This document shows positions 48,563-57,830 of a DNA stretch of 64,000 nucleotides, one piece after another. Both the position numbers and the translations under genes were made by a program. The DNA comes from Halomicrococcus gelatinilyticus (GTDB taxonomy: Archaea > Halobacteriota > Halobacteria > Halobacteriales > Haladaptataceae): positions 1,736,001 through 1,800,000 of the forward strand of contig CP100465.1 in NCBI GenBank assembly GCA_024227995.1. Reading direction: 5' to 3'. The number at the start of each line of letters is the position of its first letter. The stretch's first letter is position 1. The notes beneath the pieces were generated by a model that ran no database searches, was not told where the DNA came from, and saw only the letters and a program-made list of their open reading frames with translations.

Positions 48563-49516
48563 GGCTACGCCGCCTCGTGCCTCTCGCCGCGCCTGTTCCA
48601 CCGACTTGCCGTCCCGGATGACGGCGTCCACGAACAGTTCGCCCGCCTTGTACGACGAGCGGACCATCGGGCCGCTGGCGCAGTAGAGAAAGGAGAGTTC
48701 CTCCTCGGCGACCGCCCGCCACGTCTCGAACTTCGAGGGGTGGACGTACGACTCGACGTCGAGGTGGTCGCGGGAGGGTTGGAGGTACTGTCCGAGCGTG
48801 ACGATGTCCACGTCGATCTCCCGGAGGTCCGACAGCGTCTGGTACACCTCGTGGTCGTACTCGCCGACGCCGAGCATCAGGCTCGTCTTCGTGTAGATGT
48901 CCGACTCGCGCTCGACCTGTTCGAGCACCGCGAGGCTCTGCTCGTAGCCCGCTCGCGGGTCGCGGACCGGCTGCTGGAGGCGTTCGACCGTCTCGACGTT
49001 GTGCGCGATGACGTCCGGCTCCGCGTCGATGATCTTCCGTATCAGCTCCGCGTCGCCCTGGAAGTCCGGGATGAGCACCTCGACGAGGATGCCGGGGTCG
49101 CGCTCCTTTATCTCCCGGATGGTCCGGGCGAAGTGGGCGGCGCCCTGGCCCTCCAGGTCGTCGCGGTCGACCGACGTCAGGACGACGTAGTCCAGACCGA
49201 TCTCGGCGACGGCGCTCGCCACGTTCGCCGGTTCGTCCGGGTCGAGCGGCTGGCCGCCGCCGGTCGCCACGTCGCAGAAACTGCAGTTGCGGGTGCAGTG
49301 GTCGCCCATCAGCATGAACGTCGCCGTGCCGCCGGCGTCCCCGCTGCCCGACGACGCGCGATTCCGCCCGCTCCAGCACTCCCCCAGGTTCGGGCAGTTC
49401 GCCTCCTCGCAGACCGTGTGGAGGTCGTGGTCCCGCAGCGTCTGCTTGATGTCCGTGAACTCCTTCCCGGCGGGTGGCTGCGTCTTCAGCCAGTCGGGTT
49501 TCCGGCGGCGACTCAT
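48551..49516 (-). CDS. lipA: Lipoyl synthase
   Basis: 321 aa. Radical SAM enzyme that inserts two sulfurs into octanoyl groups on E2. Auxiliary cluster cysteines CEEANCPNLGEC (about 35-46) and radical SAM cysteines CTRNCSFC (about 73-80). Start at ATG 49516 is supported by a TATA-like TCCTTTTG about 27 bases upstream. It supplies the cofactor of the E2 encoded next door. Confidence 0.95.
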   Translation of the reverse strand: MSRRRKPDWLKTQPPAGKEFTDIKQTLRDHDLHTVCEEANCPNLGECWSGRNRASSGSGDAGGTATFMLMGDHCTRNCSFCDVATGGGQPLDPDEPANVASAVAEIGLDYVVLTSVDRDDLEGQGAAHFARTIREIKERDPGILVEVLIPDFQGDAELIRKIIDAEPDVIAHNVETVERLQQPVRDPRAGYEQSLAVLEQVERESDIYTKTSLMLGVGEYDHEVYQTLSDLREIDVDIVTLGQYLQPSRDHLDVESYVHPSKFETWRAVAEEELSFLYCASGPMVRSSYKAGELFVDAVIRDGKSVEQARREARGGVAASD

Positions 49517-49881
49517 TGGCGGACGTTGGGGGTGCGACGACAAAAGGATACGGTGTTCGAGGGCGGGAGTGGACGTTCGTTCGGTTTTCTCGCCCTCGGG
49601 TCGGCGGTCGCGGCTCGACGCCGGCACCGCTGGCGACTGCGGGGTCGGGACGCGGTACGGTTGCCGGTCGCGCAGGTCGAGGGTACAGCGCCGGACCGTC
49701 CGGCGGCGACCGCTCGTCGGCGGCCCGAGGAGTAATCGCGACTACTCGCCGGCGCTCCCTGACGCCGTGCTGTGAGCGCCGTCCGACGGTCGACCGGTGT
49801 CGTCGACCGCCGGCAGGTATCGTGACGATTCCGTCCTGTAACCAGCACATAACAAAGGAGCGCAGCGTCCTTCCTTGACTC
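49517..49881. other. Intergenic spacer between lipA and the DUF378 gene
   Basis: 365 bases with no credible gene. Apart from the lipA promoter at about 49541-49548 (minus) and a TATA-like CATAACAAAG at about 49848-49857 (plus) for the DUF378 gene, I see nothing notable. Confidence 0.5.
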
Positions 49882-50223
49882 ATGAACACGAACGGATGGG
49901 ACTGGCTCGCCGTGCTGCTGGTCGTCGTCGGTGCCCTCAACTGGGGCGTCATCGGCGCCACCGGTCTCATGGGTGACGAGACCAACCCGGTCGAGGTGGC
50001 GAGCGAGACCATCTTCCAGCCGGGTATCGACGACACGGTGAGCTACCTCGTCTACCTCCTCGTCGGTCTCGCCGGCCTCTACCACGTCTACATCGGCTAC
50101 AGGATGTTCCGGTCGAGCCGTCGGGACACGAGACGGGCGCAGCGCGCCACCGAAGAGCGGACGGAGGCCGACCAGCGGACGGAGGCCGACCAGCGGACGG
50201 AGGCCGACCAGCGGACGGAGTAG
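49882..50223 (+). CDS. DUF378-family membrane protein with repetitive tail
   Basis: 113 aa. Two hydrophobic helices (about 6-26 and 54-74) in the DUF378 pattern (WLAVLLVVVGALNWGVIG, YLLVGLAGLYHVYIGY). The C-terminal 20 residues are a hydrophilic repeat of EADQRT encoded by an 18-bp tandem. Function unknown. Confidence 0.85.
   Translation: MNTNGWDWLAVLLVVVGALNWGVIGATGLMGDETNPVEVASETIFQPGIDDTVSYLVYLLVGLAGLYHVYIGYRMFRSSRRDTRRAQRATEERTEADQRTEADQRTEADQRTE
50161..50220 (+). repeat. 18-bp coding minisatellite, 3.3 copies
   Basis: ACGGAGGCCGACCAGCGG at 50161, 50179 and 50197, then a partial copy. The copies are identical, so the array is young or actively homogenised; the unit is a multiple of three and keeps the frame. 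Confidence 0.95.
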
Positions 50224-50458
50224 CCGGTGACCCTGTAGCCGGCGACCCTTGTCGGCGTTCGGCGGTACCGACGAGCGGTGCCGACGGTCGTGATTCTGCG
50301 GCCAGGAGGCCGACGTAGCGTGGCGGCTGGGTAGTCGCGACCGTTCGAACGCGGGATTGCTGGGGTGCAGCGGCCGCGCACGCTGTGAGCGCAGTGACTT
50401 CCACTACCACACCTATAAATACTATCGGAATTTTATGCTCGAATAGAAGGCAAAATAC

Positions 50459-51862
50459 ATGCTCGACGTGTCACGTGATGAAATCACTGACGGTTCGCTG
50501 ACCCGGGCGCTGCTGGTCCTCGCCGCCCCGCTCGTCGCCCAGAACCTCGTGCAGGTCGGCCAGCAGGTCATCGACACCTTCTGGCTCGGACGGCTCGGCG
50601 AGGACTCGGTCGCGGCGGTCGGCCTGAACTTCCCCATCACCGCCCTCCTGCTGGCCGCCTTCGTCGGCATCACGATAGCGACGCAGGTGCTCGTCTCCCA
50701 GCGCGTCGGTGCCGAGGACCCCGCGGGGGCACGCCGGGCGGCGTTCCACGGCATCGTCCTCTCGTTCGGCATCGGCGTCGCGCTCACCGTTCTCGTCTGG
50801 CTCCTCGCGGCCGACGTCGTCGCGCTGTTCGGGGTCGAGCCCTCCGTCGCGGAACTGGCGACCACGTACCTCGCGACGTACGCGCTTGGGTTCCCCCTCA
50901 TGGCGTCGAGCGACGCCATCGAGATGGGCTTCGTCGGCTGGGGCGACTCCCGCGCCGCGCTGTACATCAACGTCACGGCCGTCGTCGTCAACGTCGTCCT
51001 CGACCCGGTGCTCATCTTCGGCTACGGGATTCCGGGCTTCGAGGGGTTGGCAATCCGGGGGGCCGCCCTCGCCACCGTCGTCGGGTACGCCTCCGGATTC
51101 GGCCTCGCGTTCGCGATGTTCCTCCGCGGGCGCGACGGTTACACCCTCACCCGGTCGGCGGCGACGTTCCGACTCGACGACGCCCGCGAACTCGTCGCCA
51201 TCGGCCTCCCGCGGTCGGGCCAGCACGCCGCCTCCCAGTCGGCCCGCGTCCTGATGATCGCCATCGCGGCGGCCGCGGGCGGGTCGGCCGCGCTCGCCGC
51301 GTACAACGTCGGCGGACGCATCGCCAGCATCGCGTTCATCCCCGCGAGCGGACTCGCGCAGGCCGCCCAGAGCGTCGTGGGCCAGAACGTCGGCGCCGAC
51401 AAGCCGGCTCGCGCGAGCCGTGCGACGTGGCTGGGCGCGGGCATCGCTGCCGGTGGACTGTCGCTCGTCGGGGTCGTCCAGTGGTTCGTCCCCGGTCTGC
51501 TGACGAGCGTCTTCGTTCCCGACATGACCCAGCAGGGGCTCGCGTACACTGTCGACTACCTGCAGATACTGGTCTTCGGCTACTGGGGCATCGGCGCGAT
51601 GTACCTGTTCAACGCCGGGTTCAACGGCGCTCGTCGCACCAGGACGACCATGGTCGCGGACCTGCTCAAGTACTGGGGCGTCCGACTGCCGGTCGCCGCG
51701 GCCGGTGTCGCGCTACTCGACTTCGGTGCTCACGCCGTCTTCTGGGCCGTCACCGTCTCGAACGTGATCGGCGCGGTCGGCATGGGGACGTACTACTACT
51801 ACACGTCGAACAACGGCCTGTTCGAACGGGCGGCCGACGTGGCGTCGAGCCCGGCGGACTGA
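50459..51862 (+). CDS. MATE family efflux transporter
   Basis: 467 aa with about twelve hydrophobic helices in two MatE halves (about 15-175 and 240-400). Start block TDGSLTRALLVLAAPLVAQN and the family phrase DTFWLGRLGEDSVAAVG. Exports cationic or drug-like compounds using an ion gradient; substrate unknown. TATA-like CTATAAATAC (50412-50421) gives a leader of about 20 bases. Confidence 0.92.
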   Translation: MLDVSRDEITDGSLTRALLVLAAPLVAQNLVQVGQQVIDTFWLGRLGEDSVAAVGLNFPITALLLAAFVGITIATQVLVSQRVGAEDPAGARRAAFHGIVLSFGIGVALTVLVWLLAADVVALFGVEPSVAELATTYLATYALGFPLMASSDAIEMGFVGWGDSRAALYINVTAVVVNVVLDPVLIFGYGIPGFEGLAIRGAALATVVGYASGFGLAFAMFLRGRDGYTLTRSAATFRLDDARELVAIGLPRSGQHAASQSARVLMIAIAAAAGGSAALAAYNVGGRIASIAFIPASGLAQAAQSVVGQNVGADKPARASRATWLGAGIAAGGLSLVGVVQWFVPGLLTSVFVPDMTQQGLAYTVDYLQILVFGYWGIGAMYLFNAGFNGARRTRTTMVADLLKYWGVRLPVAAAGVALLDFGAHAVFWAVTVSNVIGAVGMGTYYYYTSNNGLFERAADVASSPAD

Positions 51863-51943
51863 CCGCTCGTCGGCCGTCGAAGGGGGGAAAGAAGGGGGGA
51901 GCGCGGAGCGTGTGACCGCATCCGAACTCATCGACCGGAATGC

Positions 51944-52120
51944 CTTAAACCCACGGGGGGCGGAGCGAAAGTAAAACCGCTGTACGGGAGTGCGATGCTC
52001 GACGCGTCTGCCCTCCGTCAGACGCCGGCGTCTGACAGCCGTACGACGCGAGTCTTGCAGCGCGTGACCGGGCGCGTCACTTCCGGGTACGCGTAGATTT
52101 CCATCTGTCTTACACGCCCC
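51944..52120 (+). ncRNA. Candidate structured small RNA between the MATE and STAS-like genes
   Basis: In a 378-base gap, TATA-like CTTAAAC (51944-51950) predicts a start near 51973. Downstream no frame fits a protein, but inverted repeats are dense: GTACGG/CCGTAC (51982-51987 with 52039-52044) encloses GCGTCTG (52004-52010), CAGACGC (52019-52025) and GTCTGAC (52030-52036), so the middle element can pair with either side. Further stems are GTGAC/GTCAC (52064-52068 with 52076-52080) and AGAT/ATCT (52096-52099 with 52104-52107). The STAS-like gene has its own TATA box at about 52190. Confidence 0.4.
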
Positions 52121-52240
52121 TACCGGGTGCCGTCCACCGTCTGCCGCCGTGTTTGTCAGTTGCTATCGTATGTGTTCACCCCATAACTATCTATAAATTA
52201 TAGTAAAAATTCATAGTTGTCTGTCGGGAACCACAGGTCG

Positions 52241-52591
52241 ATGTACGAGGTTCGAGCGAACACGGTGAAGAATCGACTCTACCTGACTCTCGACGGCAAG
52301 ATGGACGAGGACGAGGCGAGCGACGCCGCCGAGGAGGCGATCGCGGCGGTCGAGGAACTCGACCCCGGGTTCGACATCGTCAACGACATGTCGGGGTTCC
52401 AGCCGGTGTCCCAGGAGGCGGCGGAACGAATCGGCGAGGCGAAGGAGGTCATGGAGGCGAACGACGTCGACACCGTCGTTCGGGTCGTCGGCGACTCCTC
52501 CATCGGCAAGATGCAGTTCGACCGTGTCGGCGAGACGGACTACGAGACCCTGACGGCGGAATCGGTCGAAGAAGCGGAATCGAAGCTCTGA
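52241..52591 (+). CDS. STAS-like small protein
   Basis: 116 aa. Alternating strand/helix layout: NRLYLTLDGKMDEDEA, a helix ASDAAEEAIAAVEEL, strand FDIVNDMSGFQ, helix QEAAERIGEAKEVM, strand TVVRVVGDSSIGKMQF. This resembles STAS or SpoIIAA-like folds, but no phosphorylatable Ser motif is evident. AT-rich promoter CTATAAATTATAG at about 52190-52202. Converges on citrate synthase with one base between stops. Confidence 0.7.
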   Translation: MYEVRANTVKNRLYLTLDGKMDEDEASDAAEEAIAAVEELDPGFDIVNDMSGFQPVSQEAAERIGEAKEVMEANDVDTVVRVVGDSSIGKMQFDRVGETDYETLTAESVEEAESKL

Positions 52592-52592
52592 G

Positions 52593-53732
52593 CTAGCGCT
52601 CGTCTATCGGGACGAACTCCTGGTTCCGGGGGCCGACGTACTTGGCCCGCGGGCGGATGAGGCGGTTGTCGTCGTACTGTTCGAGGACGTGGCCGACCCA
52701 GCCGCCGACGCGACTCATCGCGAAGATCGGGGTGTAGATGTCGATGGGGATGCCCATCTGGTAGTACGTGGAGGCGGAGTAGAAGTCGACGTTCGGCGCG
52801 AGGCCTTTCTCCTCCTGCATGAACTCCTCGATGGCGGCGGACATCTCGTACCACTTGGTGTCGCCGGCTGCCTCGCCGAGTTCCTCGCTCTTCTCGCCGA
52901 GGATTTTGGCGCGCGGGTCCTTGACGTTGTAGACGCGGTGGCCGAAGCCCATGACGCGCTCGCCGCGGTCGAGGGCGTTCTGCACCCACTCGACGGGTTC
53001 GGCGTCGCTCTCGTCGACCTCCTTCAGCATGCGCATGACGTTGGCGTTCGCGCCACCGTGCAGCGGACCGGCGAGCGTCCCGATGGCGCTCGTGACCGCG
53101 CTGTGGACGTCCGAGAGCGTGCTGGACGTGACCATCGAGGAGAACGTCGAGGCGTTCAGGCCGTGGTCGGCGTGCAGCACCAGGGCCATGTCGAACGTCT
53201 CCGCGAGCACGTCGTCCGGCTCCTCGTCGTTGAGCATGTAGAGGAAGTTCTCGGCGTGTCCGAGGTCCTCCCGGGGTTCGACGGGGTCGTCGCCGTCGCG
53301 GAGGCGACTGAAGGCCGCCAGGATGGTCGGGACCTTGACGGTGATGCGCCGTCCCTTGCGGAGATTGGCCTCGTGGTCGTCCGGGTCCGTCTCGGCGTCG
53401 TCGGGGTCGTACGCCGAGAGCATCGAGACGGTGGTGGCCAGCGCGGACATGGGGTTGGCGTCGGCCGCGGCGAGTTCGCGGACCGCGTCCATGACGCCGT
53501 CGTCGACGTCGCGCTCGGCACTCATCGCCTCGCTGAACGCGTCGAGCTCGTCGCGGTCCGGGAGCTCACCGTGCCAGAGGAGGTACAGGACCTCCTCGTA
53601 GCTTGCCTCGCGCGCGAGGTCTTCGATGGCGTACCCGCGATACACGAGTTCACCCTCGTCACCATCGATATGACTGAGCGCCGACTCCGCGACAACCACG
53701 CCCTCCAGTCCTTTCTTGACCTCGTCTGACAT
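52593..53732 (-). CDS. citZ: Citrate synthase
   Basis: 379 aa. Active-site blocks HADHGLNAST, PLHGGANANVM and GFGHRVYNVKDPRAK. Condenses acetyl-CoA with oxaloacetate. ATG 53732 (MSDEVKKGLEGV) matches the usual archaeal start; ATG 53753 would add seven residues. Acetyl-CoA could come in part from the nearby 2-oxoacid dehydrogenase. Confidence 0.97.
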   Translation of the reverse strand: MSDEVKKGLEGVVVAESALSHIDGDEGELVYRGYAIEDLAREASYEEVLYLLWHGELPDRDELDAFSEAMSAERDVDDGVMDAVRELAAADANPMSALATTVSMLSAYDPDDAETDPDDHEANLRKGRRITVKVPTILAAFSRLRDGDDPVEPREDLGHAENFLYMLNDEEPDDVLAETFDMALVLHADHGLNASTFSSMVTSSTLSDVHSAVTSAIGTLAGPLHGGANANVMRMLKEVDESDAEPVEWVQNALDRGERVMGFGHRVYNVKDPRAKILGEKSEELGEAAGDTKWYEMSAAIEEFMQEEKGLAPNVDFYSASTYYQMGIPIDIYTPIFAMSRVGGWVGHVLEQYDDNRLIRPRAKYVGPRNQEFVPIDER

Positions 53733-53887
53733 ACCCTGGTGATTGATTGCCATCCCCGAAAAGGATTACCGTTCGTCGTCGACGCGCCGCGGACGGGCCG
53801 AACGCCCGCGATTCCGCGACTGTACCGTCGCTGGTCGCGTCGCTCACCCCACGAACGTTTTTACGAGATGCCGACCAACCCGGGCCT

Positions 53888-55078
53888 ATGGACCCCGCGA
53901 GCGACGTGGAGTACGAACCCCGGAGCGTGAAGGAAGTGCTCGCGGAGATGAAAGACACCGCGGAACTGCTCATCGACCTCTCGTTCTCCGCGGTGCTCAA
54001 CGGGAGCGACGACATCGCGTCCGAGGTGGTCGACCTCGAACACCGGATGGACGTCCTGGAGCTGCAGGCCCGCATGAGCCTCCTGATGGCGGCCCGGAGC
54101 CCGGAGGACGCCGAGGAGCTCGCGCCGGTGCTCGGCGTCGTCGGGGCCGCCGAGAAGATCAGCAACGCGGCCGGCGACATCGCCAAGGTCGTGCTCGAGG
54201 ACATCCGGCTCCCGGAGGCGATGCGGGCGTCGCTCCCCGAGGCGGTCGAGACGCTCGTGCGCGCGTCGGTCGCCGGGGACTCGTCGCTCGACGGGGAGAC
54301 GCTCGGCGACCTCAACCTCGAAACGGAGACCGGCGTCCGGGTCATCGCCATCCACCGCGGTGGCGACTGGATACTCGACCCCGACGAGGACACGGAAATC
54401 CTGGCGGACGACCGACTGCTGCTGCGCGGCCCGGACGAGGGCATCGCGACGGTGTACGAGGACGCCACCGGCGACGCCTACGAACCGCCGGAACCGCCGA
54501 CGGGCGGCGACGACGACCTCGAACGCGCCGTCGACTCGATCGTCCTGATGAAGAACATGAGCGAACTCGCCGTCGACCTGGCCTACGGGAGCGTCCTCTT
54601 CGACAGCGAGGACGTCGCCGAGGAGGTGGTCGAACTCGAAGCCGAAGTCGACGCGCTGCAGTCGCGCTTCGAGGCGTGGACGCTCCAGGCGGCGGCGCGA
54701 GTCGACGACCCCGTCTCGCTCCGCGGTCTCGTCCACCTCGCCAACAGCACGGAGGTCATCAGCGACGCGGCGCTGGAGATCAGCGAGGGCGTCCTGAGCG
54801 GTCTCGGCACCCATCCGGTGGTCGAACACGCCGTCCAGGAGAGCGACGAGGTGTTCGTCCGCGTCCCCGTCGCGCCGGGCAGCGAGTTCGACGGGACGAC
54901 GCTGGGCGAGGAGCGGGTCGAGACCGAGACGGGGATGCGGGTCATCGCGGTCCGTCGCCCGCCGGCCGACTGGGTCGTCTCGCCGGGCCCGGAGACAGAC
55001 GTCGAGGCGGGCGACGTGCTGCTGGCGAAGGGTACCCGCTCCGGTGCCGAGCGCCTCGACGAACTCACGGGCGACTGA
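53888..55078 (+). CDS. Tandem PhoU / TrkA-C domain protein
   Basis: 396 aa made of two similar halves. Each has a PhoU-like helical bundle (VLAEMKDTAELLIDLSFSAVL at about 16-36; IVLMKNMSELAVDLAYGSVLF at about 218-238, in pieces) followed by a TrkA-C domain (GLNLETETGVRVIAIHRGGDW-type strands at about 140-195 and 335-390). TrkA-C domains bind nucleotides such as c-di-AMP and gate potassium or other ion transporters. No membrane segment and no transporter next to it. Confidence 0.85.
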   Translation: MDPASDVEYEPRSVKEVLAEMKDTAELLIDLSFSAVLNGSDDIASEVVDLEHRMDVLELQARMSLLMAARSPEDAEELAPVLGVVGAAEKISNAAGDIAKVVLEDIRLPEAMRASLPEAVETLVRASVAGDSSLDGETLGDLNLETETGVRVIAIHRGGDWILDPDEDTEILADDRLLLRGPDEGIATVYEDATGDAYEPPEPPTGGDDDLERAVDSIVLMKNMSELAVDLAYGSVLFDSEDVAEEVVELEAEVDALQSRFEAWTLQAAARVDDPVSLRGLVHLANSTEVISDAALEISEGVLSGLGTHPVVEHAVQESDEVFVRVPVAPGSEFDGTTLGEERVETETGMRVIAVRRPPADWVVSPGPETDVEAGDVLLAKGTRSGAERLDELTGD

Positions 55079-55276
55079 CCGCCGCTGCTTCTGCCGCCGT
55101 CCGTCCCGCGTCGACCGACCGGTACGCGCTGGTGGAGCACCGTTCTCGCCCCGGTCCCCGTCGGTCCCGACGAGTCCCACCGGAACCGTTCCACGGGCGA
55201 CCGGCTCACCGGGCCGCGAGCCCGCCGTCGTGCTGCGATGCCAACAGTTAATACTCTCCATTCCATCGATGTTTCC

Positions 55277-56296
55277 ATGACGATACAACGACGCCAGTTC
55301 ATCCGAGCGGCTGTGGCAGGCTCGGTCGTTGGCGTCGCCGGGTGCGTGGGGCAGCAGACCGGCAATCAGGATCAGACGACGAACCAGGGGAACGGAGATC
55401 AGGGTTCGGGCAAGATCGGCGACGGCGAACTGGTCCTGGCGACGACGACGAGCACGTACGACACGGGACTGCTCGGCAAGCTCAACCCCGTCTTCGAGCG
55501 GAACTACGGGGTGACGGTCAAGACGATACCGAAGGGGACCGGCGCGAGCCTCCGGACGGCGCGCGACGGCGACGCCGACGTCATCCTCGTCCACGCGCGG
55601 AACGCCGAGGACGAGTTCATGCGGGACGGGTTCGGCGTGAACCGCCGCGACGTCATGTTCAACGACTTCGTCGTCGTCGGTCCCGAGGACGACCCGGCGG
55701 GCATCAACGGGATGGGCAGCGCGACGAAGGCGTTCTCGACCATCGCCGATGAAGGGACGACCTTCGTCTCGCGGGGCGACGACTCCGGGACGAACAAGAA
55801 GGAGCTCATCGTCTGGGACGAGGCGGGCGTCGACCCGAGCGGACAGTGGTATCGCGAGATCGGCAAGGGGATGGGCGACACCCTCGTCCAGGCCAACCAG
55901 ACCGGCGCGTACACGCTGGCCGACCGGGGGACGTACCTCTCGATGAAGGACGAGATCGGTCTCGTCATCCACGTGCAGGGGCCGCTCAAGGACGGGCCGG
56001 TCATCCTGAAGAACCCGTACGGCGTGATGGCGGTGAACCCGGCCAGGTACTCCGACGTGAACTACCAGGCCGCGATGGCCTACGTCGGCTTCCTCACGAG
56101 TCCCAGGGGCCAGTCGATGATCGAGAACTACACCGCGAACGGCTCGCAGCTGTTCTTCCCGAACGCCATCGCCGAGGACCCCGACTTCCAGCAGTACGTG
56201 CCGCAGGGCTACTCGGCGCAGCAGGCGAAGAGCCTCTCGCGGGCGGACAAGCAGTTCCTGCACTGGGTGGAGACCGAAGTGCCCGCTGACTACTGA
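55277..56296 (+). CDS. tupA: Tungstate-type ABC transporter binding protein (TupA-like)
   Basis: 339 aa. Tat lipoprotein signal ([20 protein letters not shown]), Gln/Asn linker, then a type II binding fold with [31 protein letters not shown] and [13 protein letters not shown], the TupA/anion-binding signature. ATG 55277 gives the right signal; a longer frame starts at 55238. Captures tungstate (or related oxyanions) outside the cell. Confidence 0.9.
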   Translation: MTIQRRQFIRAAVAGSVVGVAGCVGQQTGNQDQTTNQGNGDQGSGKIGDGELVLATTTSTYDTGLLGKLNPVFERNYGVTVKTIPKGTGASLRTARDGDADVILVHARNAEDEFMRDGFGVNRRDVMFNDFVVVGPEDDPAGINGMGSATKAFSTIADEGTTFVSRGDDSGTNKKELIVWDEAGVDPSGQWYREIGKGMGDTLVQANQTGAYTLADRGTYLSMKDEIGLVIHVQGPLKDGPVILKNPYGVMAVNPARYSDVNYQAAMAYVGFLTSPRGQSMIENYTANGSQLFFPNAIAEDPDFQQYVPQGYSAQQAKSLSRADKQFLHWVETEVPADY

Positions 56297-56301
56297 CGCC
56301 G

Positions 56302-57006
56302 ATGCTAGCCCTGCAAGTACAACTCCCTGAAGGTGGCTGGGCGTACGTCGTCAGTATCATCCTCGTCTCGCTGCAGGTGAGCGTGACCGCCGTCGGACTG
56401 AGCACGCTCGTCAGCCTCCCGGTCGCGCTGCTGATCGGCTTCACCGACTTCCCGGGCAAACGGGGCGTGACGGCCGTCATCAACACCGGCATGGGGTTCC
56501 CGAGCGTGGTGGTCGGGCTGGTCGTCCTGATGGCGCTCTCGAACAGCGGGCCGCTGGGCGACCTCGACCTCGCGTTCACGCCGCAGGCGATGATCGTCTC
56601 GCAGTTCGTCCTGGCGACGCCGGTCATCACGAGCGTCAGCCTCTCGGCGGTCGAGGGGGTCGAGCAGCAGGTTCGAGACGCGGCCTACGCCATGGGCGGG
56701 ACGAACGTCGACGTCGGCCTCGTCGTCATCAAGGAAGCCCGGTACGGGATCGTGACCGCGATACTCGCCGGGTTCGGGCGCGCCATCAGCGAGGTCGGGT
56801 CGATCCTCATCGTCGGCGGGAACATCGTCTTCAGCGACGGCCAATCGTACACCCGGACGCTGACGACGGCGATCACCGTCGAGGCACGCCAGGGCCGGTA
56901 CGAGATCGGCCTCGTCCTCGGCGCGATACTGCTGTTGCTCGTGCTCGGCGTCAACGGGCTGGGTTCCTGGCTCCGGAGCAAGGGACGGGGGCGACGCTCG
57001 TCATGA
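56302..57006 (+). CDS. tupB: Tungstate-type ABC transporter permease (TupB-like)
   Basis: 234 aa with about five to six hydrophobic helices. Coupling loop [21 protein letters not shown] and [17 protein letters not shown] match TupB/ModB permeases. Starts five bases after tupA and overlaps tupC by 4 bases. Confidence 0.92.
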   Translation: MLALQVQLPEGGWAYVVSIILVSLQVSVTAVGLSTLVSLPVALLIGFTDFPGKRGVTAVINTGMGFPSVVVGLVVLMALSNSGPLGDLDLAFTPQAMIVSQFVLATPVITSVSLSAVEGVEQQVRDAAYAMGGTNVDVGLVVIKEARYGIVTAILAGFGRAISEVGSILIVGGNIVFSDGQSYTRTLTTAITVEARQGRYEIGLVLGAILLLLVLGVNGLGSWLRSKGRGRRSS

Positions 57007-57830
57007 CGCTGACAGCGACGGACGTCTCGATGGGGTTCGACGGTGATTCCGTCCTGGAGGACGTCTCCATCGGCGTCGAGTCGGGCGAGGTGCTCACCGT
57101 CGTCGGACCGTCCGGAACCGGAAAGACGACGCTGCTACGGTTGCTCGCGCTGTTCCGACCGCCCGACTCGGGAACGGTCGCGTGGAACGGGACCGACGTC
57201 TGGTCGCTCTCCGAGGAGGAACGGCTGGCGATCCGCCGACGCATGAGCATGGTGTTCCAGGAGCCGAGCCTCTTCAACGCGCCCGTCCACCGGAACGTCA
57301 CGTACGGAACCCGCGTCAGACAGTCGTGGTGGGACCGGCTCGGCGCGAGCGTCCGGGAACGGTTCGACGACCCACCGCTGTCCGATTCGGTCCGGGCCGC
57401 GCTCGAAACGGTCGGGCTGACCGAGAAGGCCGGCCAGAACGCGCTCTCGCTCTCCGGTGGCGAGGCACAGCGCGTCGCGTTCGCGCGCGCGCTCGCCGTC
57501 GAACCGGGCGTGTTGCTGCTCGACGAACCGACGTCGAACCTCGACCCCCGAAACACGGCGATGCTCGAGGACGCGATCCTCCGGGCGCGAGACCGAGACG
57601 TCGGCGTCGTGGTCGCCACCCACGACATGCACCAGGCCGAACGCATCTCCGACCGGATCGGATTCGTCTTCGGCGGCGAACTGGTCGAGACTGGGCCGCC
57701 GGAACAGATATTCGAGGACCCGGCGGACCCGCGAACCGAGCGGTTCACCGGCGGTGAATTGATATACGAGGCGGAGCCATCAGAAGTAATCGAACGGGAG
57801 AACACTATCTTTCCGACGAGGTCGACATGA
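57003..57830 (+). CDS. tupC: Tungstate-type ABC transporter ATPase (TupC-like)
   Basis: 275 aa. Walker [10 protein letters not shown], signature [15 protein letters not shown], Walker [14 protein letters not shown] and [12 protein letters not shown] segment rich in charged residues (about 108-130) between Walker A and the signature is longer than in ModC. There is no C-terminal Mop domain. Overlaps the regulator gene by 4 bases. Confidence 0.92.
   Translation: MTLTATDVSMGFDGDSVLEDVSIGVESGEVLTVVGPSGTGKTTLLRLLALFRPPDSGTVAWNGTDVWSLSEEERLAIRRRMSMVFQEPSLFNAPVHRNVTYGTRVRQSWWDRLGASVRERFDDPPLSDSVRAALETVGLTEKAGQNALSLSGGEAQRVAFARALAVEPGVLLLDEPTSNLDPRNTAMLEDAILRARDRDVGVVVATHDMHQAERISDRIGFVFGGELVETGPPEQIFEDPADPRTERFTGGELIYEAEPSEVIERENTIFPTRST

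Noticed and set aside
50161-50220. Regular 18-bp repeats considered as a CRISPR fragment
   Set aside because: They are head-to-tail without spacers and lie within a coding frame.
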